IMG/VR virus record: IMGVR_UViG_3300033149_002975
Coordinates: 38,812-102,811 of that record
Strand: one strand, 5' to 3'
From: a virus
DNA length: 64,000 nucleotides
The translations under genes were made by a program, and so were the position numbers. Positions within the stretch are counted from its first letter, which is position 1. Each line of letters opens with the position of its first letter. Positions 57,094 through 64,000 of the stretch are shown piece after piece. Under the pieces are notes generated by a model. That model searched no databases, had not been told where the DNA came from, and worked only from the letters and a program-made list of their open reading frames with translations.

Positions 57094-58215
57094 ATGGCAA
57101 AAAAAGATAAAAAAAGAAATAATTCTGATGAATTGGGTGAAATCACCAATGAAATTGCAGATTCTGCTGCAGCCGCGAATGAAGTAACACAATTACCAGC
57201 CGTCAGCGAATTTTGTCCAACGGGTTGTACACTTCTTGATTTAGCAATTGCCAACAAATTACCTGGTGGGATTCCTATTGGAAGAATTGTTCATATATTT
57301 GGTGCCGGGTCAACGTGTAAAACAGTTTTAGGGACTACGGTATTGGGCTATGCACAAAGATCCGGAAAACTTGCTTATATGGCAGATGTTGAACATACAT
57401 TGGATCCGGTGTTTGCTCGTATTTATGGATTGGATTGCTCTGATTCTAAAACCTTTAAATTGACAACAAAATTAGACCCGGATCCTAAAAAAGAAAATTC
57501 CATAGAAGGGATGTTTGAAAAATATTTGGGAGGTATTATATACCCAAATGGTCGTGGAAAAAAGATGAATACCGCACCAAAAGTAATAGTTATAGATTCG
57601 ATTACCGCCCTGCCTTCGGAGGTTGAACTTGAGGAGTCGATGGAAAAATCGTCATACGCCGTTACCAGAGCTAAACAAATGAGTCGTGGTTTCAGAAAAT
57701 ATATATTCCCCATAGCAACGTCCAATACTACACTGTTTTGTATTGACCAAACAAGAACTAACATCAATGCGATGTTTGGTGCCCCAAGAGAAGTAACATC
57801 AGGTGGCCGTGCACTGGAATTTTATTCTTCAGTTCAGGTTCTCCTAAAACACGATTCCAACATAACAAATAGCAAAGGGGTGACAACCGGTATATGGGTT
57901 AAGTTTAAAATAATAAAGAATAAAGTGTCTCCCCCTTTCCGCAGTGGACGTTTCAAAATTACTTGGGAGTATGGATTAGATGATATTTCAAGTAATTTGT
58001 ATTTCCTGGCCGTTGATCAAGTTGGAAAAACTGCAGCGAAAAATCGTTCAACGAAATTATCATTATTTGGTGAGGAACATCAAATACATCATTGGGTTAA
58101 AGTTATCGAAGATAATAATATGGAGGAAGAATTACGACAGGAAGTATGGAAAGTTTGGAAATTAATGTACAGAGAAGAACCCGTTGGTGTTGAGAGAAAA
58201 GCCAGGGTATGGTAG
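57094..58215 (+). CDS. RecA/UvsX-type recombinase with variant Walker A
   Basis: 373 residues. GCTLLDLAIANKLPGGIPIG, then IVHIFGAGSTCKTVLGTTVL: the P-loop reads GAGSTCKT (residues 70-77), with Cys replacing the Gly before KT. LAYMADVEHTLDPVFARIYG carries the Glu of the RecA fold and APKVIVIDSITALPSEVEL Walker B. TLFCIDQTRTNINAMFGAPR corresponds to loop L1 and REVTSGGRALEFYSS to L2. Catalyses strand exchange. AAAGGAAAAG ribosome site. Second enzyme in this window whose Walker A lacks that Gly. Confidence 0.85.
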   Translation: MAKKDKKRNNSDELGEITNEIADSAAAANEVTQLPAVSEFCPTGCTLLDLAIANKLPGGIPIGRIVHIFGAGSTCKTVLGTTVLGYAQRSGKLAYMADVEHTLDPVFARIYGLDCSDSKTFKLTTKLDPDPKKENSIEGMFEKYLGGIIYPNGRGKKMNTAPKVIVIDSITALPSEVELEESMEKSSYAVTRAKQMSRGFRKYIFPIATSNTTLFCIDQTRTNINAMFGAPREVTSGGRALEFYSSVQVLLKHDSNITNSKGVTTGIWVKFKIIKNKVSPPFRSGRFKITWEYGLDDISSNLYFLAVDQVGKTAAKNRSTKLSLFGEEHQIHHWVKVIEDNNMEEELRQEVWKVWKLMYREEPVGVERKARVW

Positions 58216-58755
58216 ATGAAACGTGTTGAATCAACTGTTATTGGTGTTGATCCCGGATTGAAAGGTGCCATAGTTGTAATTTTCCCGGACGGTGTAACAC
58301 TGGCGTTTGATATGCCGGTAATTGTTGTAAAAGAAAAAAAGAAAAAATCCAAAAAGCACGTGTATGATATAGACAAAATTATTAAAATTATAAAGGATAT
58401 AAAATCTGTAACGTCTTTATGTTGGAACAAAAATATTATAGTATTTTTAGAAAAAGTTCAAATATTACCAAGGGGATTTACAATAAAAAGTAATTTGGGA
58501 TTAGCAAGGTGCGAAGCAATATTCGAAACGATACTGCATTTTCTTGATATAAAATATGAATTTGTAAATCCACGCGTATGGCAACGTTTTTATGGGATTT
58601 CCAGCAAAAATGGGGATACTAAAGAACAATCAATCAAAAAAGCTAAAGAATTATATCCGCGAATAATTTTAGAAACCAAAAGAGGCAGGGTACTGGACGG
58701 GAGAGCAGACGCCGTACTGGTGGCCAATTATGGTTTGGATAAGATGAATAAATGA
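58216..58755 (+). CDS. RuvC-like Holliday-junction nuclease
   Basis: 179 residues, abutting the RecA stop. STVIGVDPGLKGAIVVIFPD (Asp in DPG), NIIVFLEKVQILPRGFTIKS (Glu), LDIKYEFVNPRVWQRFYGIS and GRVLDGRADAVLVANYGLDK (Asp) give the acidic triad of RuvC-fold resolvases, in the phage/poxvirus-like short form. Likely resolves recombination or branched DNA before packaging. Overlaps the next gene by four bases. Confidence 0.85.
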   Translation: MKRVESTVIGVDPGLKGAIVVIFPDGVTLAFDMPVIVVKEKKKKSKKHVYDIDKIIKIIKDIKSVTSLCWNKNIIVFLEKVQILPRGFTIKSNLGLARCEAIFETILHFLDIKYEFVNPRVWQRFYGISSKNGDTKEQSIKKAKELYPRIILETKRGRVLDGRADAVLVANYGLDKMNK

Positions 58756-59876
58756 TTAAATCTATAAAACTTAAAAATTTATTCTCCCACGAAGATTCAT
58801 TATTAAATTTTTCCCCTGGTGTAAATATTATATGTGGGAAAAGTAATGATGGTAAATCTGCGATCCGTCGAGCCATATGTTGGGTAGCCGACAATCGCCC
58901 ACTTGGTGTGGGGATGATAAGATATTATTACATAAACGGCGAAAAACATTTAACAGAAGAAGCGTTGGCGGAATTAGTAAAAGATGCAAATGGAAAAATA
59001 ATCACCGTTTCTAGATCAAAAACCAAAAATTCTAATGGTAAATATACGATAGCTGATGGTGAGTCAAAAATTTCATTAAGTTCTTTTGGTCAGGCACCAC
59101 CCCCAGAAGTATTGGATGTAATAAATTTAAATGAAATAAACATTCAACGCCAACTTTCCCCATATTTTCTGGCATTTGATCCACCCGGACAAGTAGCAAC
59201 TTTTCTCCGTTCTATCACGAAATTGAACGAAATCGATTCAGTGTGCAATTTAATTTCCAGCAAATTAAGAAAAGTACAAAAAGAAATTGACAGTAATAAA
59301 TCAGAATTGTGTGATACGAATGCGCGTATCGGGGAATTGGAAAGGATAAATCTTGAATCATTGGAACAAAAAATCAAAGAATCGAAAAAAATAATAGATA
59401 CGAATACGGTTCTTGAGACAAAAATAAAAAAATTATTTACTATTGTGTGTCAAATCGATGACTTGTTAAAAAAATCAATAAATATTCCGGATAATTGTGA
59501 AAAGATATTACAATCATCGTTGTTTTTAAAGAACCAACACAATGAATTAATCAATGATTATCGTAATCTTAAATCAATAATTTTTAATATAAAGTCTATT
59601 AGAAATACAGAAATAAACGTTGTGGACGCCAATGGAATTTTGGAACAAAACGAAAAAATCATTAAAACGTATAATAAATATAAGAATAATTATGACAAAT
59701 TGTTCAAAATAATAGAGAAAATAAATAAAATTAACGCATTAACTAATGATATTAAACACAAATTGGAATTGGAAGAAAGATCTAAAAAGGAAATAGAAGA
59801 ACAATTAGTCGAATGTCCAAAATGTGGGGCGAAATTAACAGAAGAATCAAAACATAGAGTATTAAACGATTATTAA
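58752..59876 (+). CDS. SbcC/Rad50-like N-terminal half with zinc hook
   Basis: 374 residues. MIKSIKLKNLFSHEDSLLNF, then VNIICGKSNDGKSAIRRAIC, the SMC-type Walker A; residues 110-160 carry NLNEINIQRQLSPYFLAFDP (Q-loop region). From 165 on is coiled coil, ending ECPKCGAKLTEES at residue 354, a CPxC zinc-hook motif 20 residues before the stop. There is no Walker B or ABC signature: these are in a separate gene at 63034. Together with SbcD at 60256 this is a gp46/gp47-like nuclease. Confidence 0.83.
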   Translation: MIKSIKLKNLFSHEDSLLNFSPGVNIICGKSNDGKSAIRRAICWVADNRPLGVGMIRYYYINGEKHLTEEALAELVKDANGKIITVSRSKTKNSNGKYTIADGESKISLSSFGQAPPPEVLDVINLNEINIQRQLSPYFLAFDPPGQVATFLRSITKLNEIDSVCNLISSKLRKVQKEIDSNKSELCDTNARIGELERINLESLEQKIKESKKIIDTNTVLETKIKKLFTIVCQIDDLLKKSINIPDNCEKILQSSLFLKNQHNELINDYRNLKSIIFNIKSIRNTEINVVDANGILEQNEKIIKTYNKYKNNYDKLFKIIEKINKINALTNDIKHKLELEERSKKEIEEQLVECPKCGAKLTEESKHRVLNDY

Positions 59877-59887
59877 AAGGAGAATAA

Positions 59888-60256
59888 ATGAGAACCACAA
59901 TTGAAATAACGAGAGAAGAATTTTTGAATTTAAAAGACGGAAGAGAAGAGGGTTATTCTGAATTGGACGGTAGGTATTTCTGCCGCTTTAGAGACAAAGA
60001 ATTTTTACAAAAGCAAGTTGATGCAATTATTGCGGGTAAATCCGAGAATGTTGTATTTTTGATGGAAGTGAGTGTGTCTCCTGCGCTATATCGTTCGGCT
60101 GTAGAAGAGAAACCGTCCCATTACAAACCACCCGAAATAAAAATGACAGTAAGAAAAGCGACTCTTGTCGAAGAACACGCAAAAGAAATCAAATTATCTG
60201 TAACTCCGGAGGATTTTCTACGCGACAAATACATTAAATCTGAAACGGGGATATAA
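59888..60256 (+). CDS. Hypothetical protein between SbcC and SbcD genes
   Basis: 122 residues, AAAAGGAG ribosome site seven bases before ATG. MRTTIEITREEFLNLKDGRE, RYFCRFRDKEFLQKQVDAII and ALYRSAVEEKPSHYKPPEIK; no clear domain. Stop overlaps the SbcD start. Perhaps an accessory of the nuclease by position. Confidence 0.5.
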   Translation: MRTTIEITREEFLNLKDGREEGYSELDGRYFCRFRDKEFLQKQVDAIIAGKSENVVFLMEVSVSPALYRSAVEEKPSHYKPPEIKMTVRKATLVEEHAKEIKLSVTPEDFLRDKYIKSETGI

Positions 60257-61167
60257 TGATTCTTGGTATATTAGGAGATACACAATTCACAACGTCACAA
60301 CCAAAGCGTAGGTTGGATAATTATTGGGAAACTCAGAAATCAAAATTTAATGAAGCGTTGGAAATATTTCGTGATAAAAAATGTGACAGAATTATCCAAC
60401 CTGGGGATTTAGTTAACAGCCCCAATGTATCAAATATTGTGATGTCAGCATTGATTAATATGCTTAAAAAATATCGTGTGCAATTGGATGTGGCGTGGGG
60501 CAATCACGATGTTTCCGGTGTCTCGTCAGCAACATTACCGACTAGCCCGCTTTCTGTATTAAAAGCCGCCAGGGTCATACACGTGTTAAATAATGAACCA
60601 CACCAATTCGGAAACGTGATGATATATGGTGCTGGATTTAATGAAGAACCGCCAATACCCAAAAATCAAAATGATTATAATATACTGGTAATTCACGCTA
60701 TGATAGGCAACCGGCCATTATTCCCAAACCAGGAATTAAAAAACCCAAAAAATTTTCTAAAACAGCATCCACATTATAATTTGGTTGTTTGTGGTCACTA
60801 TCATTACAGGTTTATAGAAACTTATGAAGGACGAACAATTCTTAATGCGGGGGCGTTGGTTCGTGAATCAATAGGTAAATTTGATTTGGAACACAAACCC
60901 GGTGTAATTATATTTGATACCGATACGAATAGAGTAGAAATTGTCGAATTAACAATAGAACCGGCAGAAAGTGTATTTGATCTTTCTCCGATAAAAAAAC
61001 GGGATAATGAAATACTCAATAAATTTATCGAGAGACTGAAAAATAGAGGCAAATCAGCAATTTCCGGTTGGAAGCAAATTTTAGTAAAAATCACAGATGA
61101 AAAAAACACAAGTGATGGTGGGAAATTGGTGATAGACCAATGTCTGGAAGAAATAAACGCGAAATAA
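60256..61167 (+). CDS. SbcD/Mre11-like nuclease subunit (gp47-like)
   Basis: 303 residues. Metallophosphoesterase motifs in order: MILGILGDTQFTTSQPKRRL (GDTQ, where DxH is usual), DRIIQPGDLVNSPN (GD), DVAWGNHDVSGVSS (GNHD), ILVIHAMIGNRPLF (H) and LVVCGHYHYRFIETY (GHxH). NAGALVRESIGKFDLEHKP is typical of Mre11. Ends with a helical capping region. Forms a DNA-end processing complex with SbcC halves at 58752 and 63034. Gln in place of the first conserved His is notable. Confidence 0.87.
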   Translation: MILGILGDTQFTTSQPKRRLDNYWETQKSKFNEALEIFRDKKCDRIIQPGDLVNSPNVSNIVMSALINMLKKYRVQLDVAWGNHDVSGVSSATLPTSPLSVLKAARVIHVLNNEPHQFGNVMIYGAGFNEEPPIPKNQNDYNILVIHAMIGNRPLFPNQELKNPKNFLKQHPHYNLVVCGHYHYRFIETYEGRTILNAGALVRESIGKFDLEHKPGVIIFDTDTNRVEIVELTIEPAESVFDLSPIKKRDNEILNKFIERLKNRGKSAISGWKQILVKITDEKNTSDGGKLVIDQCLEEINAK

Positions 61168-61191
61168 ATATAATGAATAAGGAACATACTA

Positions 61192-61452
61192 ATGTCCAAT
61201 GATATTATAGAGCAATTAAAAAATAAAGAATCAATAATTAATGATCTGATACAGAAAAAATCCAGACAAGATGGACAAAAAGAACAGCTTTTTTCACAAT
61301 TAAAAGCCGAATTTGGTGTTGATTCATTGAAATCTGCTGTTGATTTATTGGATGATTTACAAGAAAAGGTTACTGAAAATGAGAAAAAACTTATTGACTT
61401 GGATTCAGAAATGGCTGAAATCATTGCTTCGGCCGAAAATAAATCTTCGTAA
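61192..61452 (+). CDS. Small coiled-coil protein
   Basis: 86 residues, all predicted helix with heptad-like spacing: IIEQLKNKESIINDLIQKKS, then KSAVDLLDDLQEKVTENEKK. No other motif. Could be a partner bridging the two SbcC pieces given location and coil, but this is speculation. Confidence 0.5.
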   Translation: MSNDIIEQLKNKESIINDLIQKKSRQDGQKEQLFSQLKAEFGVDSLKSAVDLLDDLQEKVTENEKKLIDLDSEMAEIIASAENKSS

Positions 61453-61663
61453 TCCGGAAGTAATTGGTAGAGCTATAATTAAAAAGGATAAGAAATCCGG
61501 TGCTAAATATTGGCTAACCACTGACAGTAATTGGCTTGACCGTGATGAATTACCATTTAATGAACCGCTATCGATTTCTGTTAGATTATTTAAAGCCGGA
61601 ACGACGATAGAGATTGTTGGTGAAATAGAAGAAAATATAAAAATAGAGAAAAAACAGAAATGA
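61379..61663 (+). CDS. Hypothetical protein, start uncertain
   Basis: 94 residues if the ATG at 61379 is used, which overlaps the coiled-coil gene by 74 bp; a TTG near 61424 would give less overlap. The convincing part is NPEVIGRAIIKKDKKSGAKY, LTTDSNWLDRDELPFNEPLS and AGTTIEIVGEIEEN, a small beta-rich domain. The stop overlaps the next ATG (ATGA), supporting that it is expressed. Function unknown. Confidence 0.5.
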   Translation: MRKNLLTWIQKWLKSLLRPKINLRNPEVIGRAIIKKDKKSGAKYWLTTDSNWLDRDELPFNEPLSISVRLFKAGTTIEIVGEIEENIKIEKKQK

Positions 61664-62220
61664 TTGTGAGAAATATATCAATAATTTTTAATATTTTTTT
61701 ATTTGTTTCATTTACAAATACATCTATTCAAGCCAATCTGGTAGATATGTCAATTGAACCAGCAGTAGATACAGTTAGTGTTGGTGATTATTTCAATGTG
61801 GGCATATGGCTACGCGATGATGGGCAGACTGGTATTACTACTGTTGTTGTTAATTTTGGTTGGGATGAAAACTTTTTGCAATTAAATAACGTGAGCCAGG
61901 GAGATTATAAGTGGAACAGTTTTGTTGAAAATAACCTTTCCGGCAATCCGGATTATACAATATCCGCAAAACGACCCAGATCTAACCCAACAACGGATTT
62001 CCTTTTCGCTTCAGTAAATTTAAAAGCTTTGGCCCAAACTCCTAATACTAATATTGTGATATATAATGTGGGTCTTTCCCCGACACAAGTTCTTGTTAAG
62101 AAGAATAATGTAACGGGGTCGTTTATAGATGGAAATATTATAATCGTTCCTGAACCAACAACAATATGCATCCTGGGTCTTGGTTGTCTGCTGTTTTGCA
62201 AAAATGGAAAAATTAAATGA
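61660..62220 (+). CDS. Secreted cohesin-like protein with PEP-CTERM sorting signal
   Basis: 186 residues. N-terminal signal peptide (MIVRNISIIFNIFLFVSFTN, cleavage likely after SIQA). The middle (residues 30-155) is beta-rich, with VDTVSVGDYFNVGIWLRDD, VVVNFGWDENFLQLNNVSQG and FLFASVNLKALAQTPNTNI, like a cohesin or BACON-type sandwich domain. The C-terminus is IIVPEPTTICILGLGCLLF followed by CKNGKIK: Val-Pro-Glu-Pro, a hydrophobic helix and a basic tail, the PEP-CTERM/exosortase signal. Phage-encoded examples appear rare. Overlaps both neighbours by four bases. Would be processed by a host exosortase. Confidence 0.82.
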   Translation: MIVRNISIIFNIFLFVSFTNTSIQANLVDMSIEPAVDTVSVGDYFNVGIWLRDDGQTGITTVVVNFGWDENFLQLNNVSQGDYKWNSFVENNLSGNPDYTISAKRPRSNPTTDFLFASVNLKALAQTPNTNIVIYNVGLSPTQVLVKKNNVTGSFIDGNIIIVPEPTTICILGLGCLLFCKNGKIK

Positions 62221-62744
62221 ATAATTTATATAAAGAAATCATTGGCAATGCGTTGGAACCAGCAATTAATCCAACAGATTTTTATAAAATTGGCAAAGTG
62301 ATAATTACTCCACACGTTTGCAACAACGCCGGGAGATTTGGGGCTGGGTTTGCAAAAACTGTTGCTGAGAAATATCCAGAAGTTAAAGAACGTTATTTAC
62401 AGGAAATTACCCAGGTGCCGACACAACTTTGTCTTGGTGATTGTCAATTCATACCGGTTAATATGCATGATCCACGTATAGTAATGAAAACATTTGTTGT
62501 TAATATGATAGCACAAGATGGTGTACGAGGACCAAATAACCCAATACCGTTAAAATACGAAGCACTAATCAAATGTATGGTATACATTAGAGAATCTATT
62601 TTACCAGAAATGAAATTTAATTCGTCGATACATTGTTGTAAATTTGGATCCGGTTTAGCTGGTGGTAATTGGGATTTCATCAAAATATTAATCAAGGAAA
62701 TTTGGTGTGATCACGGAATACCGGTAACAGTATATAAATTATAA
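62217..62744 (+). CDS. Macrodomain protein (ADP-ribose / Appr-1''-p type)
   Basis: 175 residues. KVIITPHVCNNAGRFGAGFA followed by KTVAEKYPEVKERY is the macrodomain ADP-ribose-binding phrase (NN.G.fGAGfA). KFGSGLAGGNWDFIKILIK near the C-terminus is the second loop (GsGlAGG.W). Members bind ADP-ribose or hydrolyse it from proteins or phosphates, including Appr-1''-phosphate made during tRNA repair. Fits either counter-defence against ADP-ribosylation or RNA repair with the RNA ligase at 43124. Follows the PEP-CTERM gene. Confidence 0.85.
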   Translation: MNNLYKEIIGNALEPAINPTDFYKIGKVIITPHVCNNAGRFGAGFAKTVAEKYPEVKERYLQEITQVPTQLCLGDCQFIPVNMHDPRIVMKTFVVNMIAQDGVRGPNNPIPLKYEALIKCMVYIRESILPEMKFNSSIHCCKFGSGLAGGNWDFIKILIKEIWCDHGIPVTVYKL

Positions 62745-62770
62745 CAATTTGGGGTAATTGGAGACAGATT

Positions 62771-63037
62771 ATGTTTTTAGATGATGTTGGTGGCGTTGAT
62801 TTTTCATGCGCCAATTTGCCAGACAATAAACCAATAACAATTCTCGATCTGTTATGGGTTGACAATATTTTATGGGGAATGACGTCCATTCCTTTTGAAA
62901 AAGCACAATCACTGGTTAATGCTGATACAGGAAAAGTAAAAAACGTACCATTACCAATTTTGATAACCCAAAAGGAATTTACGAATTTGATTAAATCTTT
63001 ATACGGCAAATCGGCTTTTATTGGGAATGGTCAATGA
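62771..63037 (+). CDS. Small paralogous protein, MFLDDVGG family (copy 2)
   Basis: 88 residues. MFLDDVGGVDFSCANLPDNK matches copy 1 at 34586 in 17 or more of 20 positions; the C-terminal part is longer and diverged (ILITQKEFTNLIKSLYGKSA). GGAG lies ten bases before the start, as in copy 1. Stop overlaps the next gene. Function unknown. Confidence 0.6.
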   Translation: MFLDDVGGVDFSCANLPDNKPITILDLLWVDNILWGMTSIPFEKAQSLVNADTGKVKNVPLPILITQKEFTNLIKSLYGKSAFIGNGQ

Positions 63038-63657
63038 ATTTGGATAAATACACAAAATTTTTAAATACCCAAAAAGCAAAGCTTGAGATATTAACTGACA
63101 AACGGTCGAATCTCGAATTCACATTGGCTTCATTAAACAAATCATTATCCGATATAAGAGAAGCTGATGATGTAATGAATGCAGTCTCTATATTGGCACA
63201 AGAAAATTCTAAAAATGTTATTGAAGAATTGGTAACTTTAGCTCTACAATCAGTATACGGTGAAAGTCATTCTTTTGAAATCGACAATAAAATAAATCGT
63301 GGACAGCCGGAGACATTTTTGTATGTAGTAGAAAACGGTGAGCGTTGTTTATTAAAAAATGCCGATGATTATTTTGGTGGTGGGGTAGTTGATGTATGCA
63401 GTTTTGCTTTGCGAGTCGTATCCTGGGCCATTCAGGATGAAAAATCGGATAATGTATTGCTGTTGGACGAGCCAATGAAAAATCTGGATTCGTCCAGATT
63501 AACACTAGCTGGAGAAATGATTAAGGAATTATCTAAAGCTTTAAATCTACAATTCATAATAATAACACATGAAGATGAATTAAAGATGACTGGTGATTCA
63601 ACATTTCTTGTCATAAAAACTAATAATATATCAAATGTGGAGAAAACAGATGTTTAA
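63034..63657 (+). CDS. SbcC/Rad50-like C-terminal half
   Basis: 207 residues. Begins with coiled coil (KLEILTDKRSNLEFTLASLN), then the ATPase C-lobe: DDYFGGGVVDVCSFALRVVS, with GGGVVD where LSGGE is usual, NVLLLDEPMKNLDSSRL (Walker B and D-loop) and NLQFIIITHEDELKM (His switch). It completes the ATPase half at 58752; the sum (581 residues) is about the length of T4 gp46 (560). The pieces are 3.2 kb apart and must assemble as separate chains. It overlaps the previous gene by four bases. Confidence 0.8.
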   Translation: MNLDKYTKFLNTQKAKLEILTDKRSNLEFTLASLNKSLSDIREADDVMNAVSILAQENSKNVIEELVTLALQSVYGESHSFEIDNKINRGQPETFLYVVENGERCLLKNADDYFGGGVVDVCSFALRVVSWAIQDEKSDNVLLLDEPMKNLDSSRLTLAGEMIKELSKALNLQFIIITHEDELKMTGDSTFLVIKTNNISNVEKTDV

Positions 63658-63952
63658 AACAAAAAATTGTATTAACGTTCAAGTAAATGGTGGAGACATA
63701 TGTCAAGTCGCAATTTATAGGGTGTCCAATTTTATCATAAATGAAACAGAAATAGCTAAACCATCGGATTTATATAAACAAGATTGGTTTTTATTCGAGC
63801 CACACCAACCATTCTCCTGTAATATGCAATTATTACAAAAAATTGCCGAATGGTTTGTTATCAATACGCCGTTATGTTATAAAGCCACTGCAATATTAGA
63901 TGGTTGTTGCAAAGCTTCTTATATAGAATCAGATAAACTTCCGGTTTATTGA
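63650..63952 (+). CDS. Hypothetical protein
   Basis: 100 residues from ATG 63650 (GGAG upstream), overlapping the SbcC half by eight bases. Cys-containing and beta-rich: MFKTKNCINVQVNGGDICQV and CYKATAILDGCCKASYIES. No domain recognised. Confidence 0.5.
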   Translation: MFKTKNCINVQVNGGDICQVAIYRVSNFIINETEIAKPSDLYKQDWFLFEPHQPFSCNMQLLQKIAEWFVINTPLCYKATAILDGCCKASYIESDKLPVY

Positions 63953-63966
63953 AAGGGAAAAAGAAA

Positions 63967-64000
63967 ATGACAAAGACTCCATTTCACGACAAAAAGGGAA
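63967..64000 (+). CDS. Start of a further gene, cut off by the window edge
   Basis: ATG 63967 has GGGAAAAAG upstream and reads MTKTPFHDKKG to the window end. Too little is visible to classify. Confidence 0.35.
   Translation, partial: MTKTPFHDKKG

Noticed and set aside
60822-61424. 200-codon minus-strand ORF opposite SbcD
   Set aside because: Shadow of the SbcD and coiled-coil genes; Ser/Phe-rich composition and wrong strand for the operon.
1-64000. Integrated prophage or plasmid
   Set aside because: No integrase, excisionase, lysogeny repressor, partition or attachment-like repeats were recognised, and no bacterial housekeeping genes border the phage genes in the window.

Overview
This window looks like a large piece of a tailed-phage genome with a contractile tail (myovirus). 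It is AT-rich and almost fully coding, with genes packed tightly or overlapping by ATGA. Two arms diverge around 32.6-32.8 kb. Everything left of that is on the minus strand and is mostly virion structure. Everything to the right is on the plus strand and is mostly replication, recombination, DNA and RNA modification and small accessory genes. No large terminase, endolysin, integrase or other lysogeny gene was recognised, so the genome extends beyond both ends.

Left arm, in transcription order from 32.6 kb down to 1: portal, small conserved genes, a block of membrane, lipoprotein and trypsin-like protease genes (27.3-29.4 kb), a GLUG-repeat fibre or adhesin, a T4-type head cassette (prohead protease fused to a scaffold, then major capsid protein), neck-like proteins, sheath, tail tube, and baseplate-associated proteins. 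Between these sit at least nine proteins that start with a short amphipathic leader ending in a T4-type prohead-protease site ([LIVF]-x-E before A or S). Several of the longest also carry a recurring E-S-[KR]-[VI]-N-E motif between small domains. My main inference is that these are packaged inside the capsid and cut apart during maturation. Their cargo includes a nucleotidyltransferase, a His/Asp-rich DUF5662-like protein, a pentapeptide-repeat protein and zinc-ribbon or SWIM-like modules.

Right arm: two near-identical sigma70-type promoters (32.77 and 33.86 kb), iterated repeats, a tRNA-like gene, small ORFs and pentapeptide-repeat genes. These are followed by a helicase loader-like protein, DnaB-like helicase, SF2 helicase, DRB0094-type RNA ligase, two DNA methyltransferases, CHC2/Toprim primase, tRNA-Lys(TTT), an M42 peptidase, a DnaN-like clamp, a family A DNA polymerase fused to a uracil-DNA glycosylase, a clamp loader, ssDNA-binding protein, RecA/UvsX, a RuvC-like nuclease, SbcD and a two-piece SbcC. 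The phage thus combines a T4-like virion with a largely bacterial-type replisome. RNA ligase, a cyclic-phosphate-type receiver protein, phosphoesterases, a macrodomain and tRNA genes together suggest RNA repair.

Host: a phage-encoded secreted protein ends in a PEP-CTERM sorting signal, and the putative fibre carries GLUG repeats. Both point to a Gram-negative-type host with an exosortase. The particular flavour of the PEP-CTERM tail resembles Planctomycetes (Phycisphaerae-like), but this is inference only.
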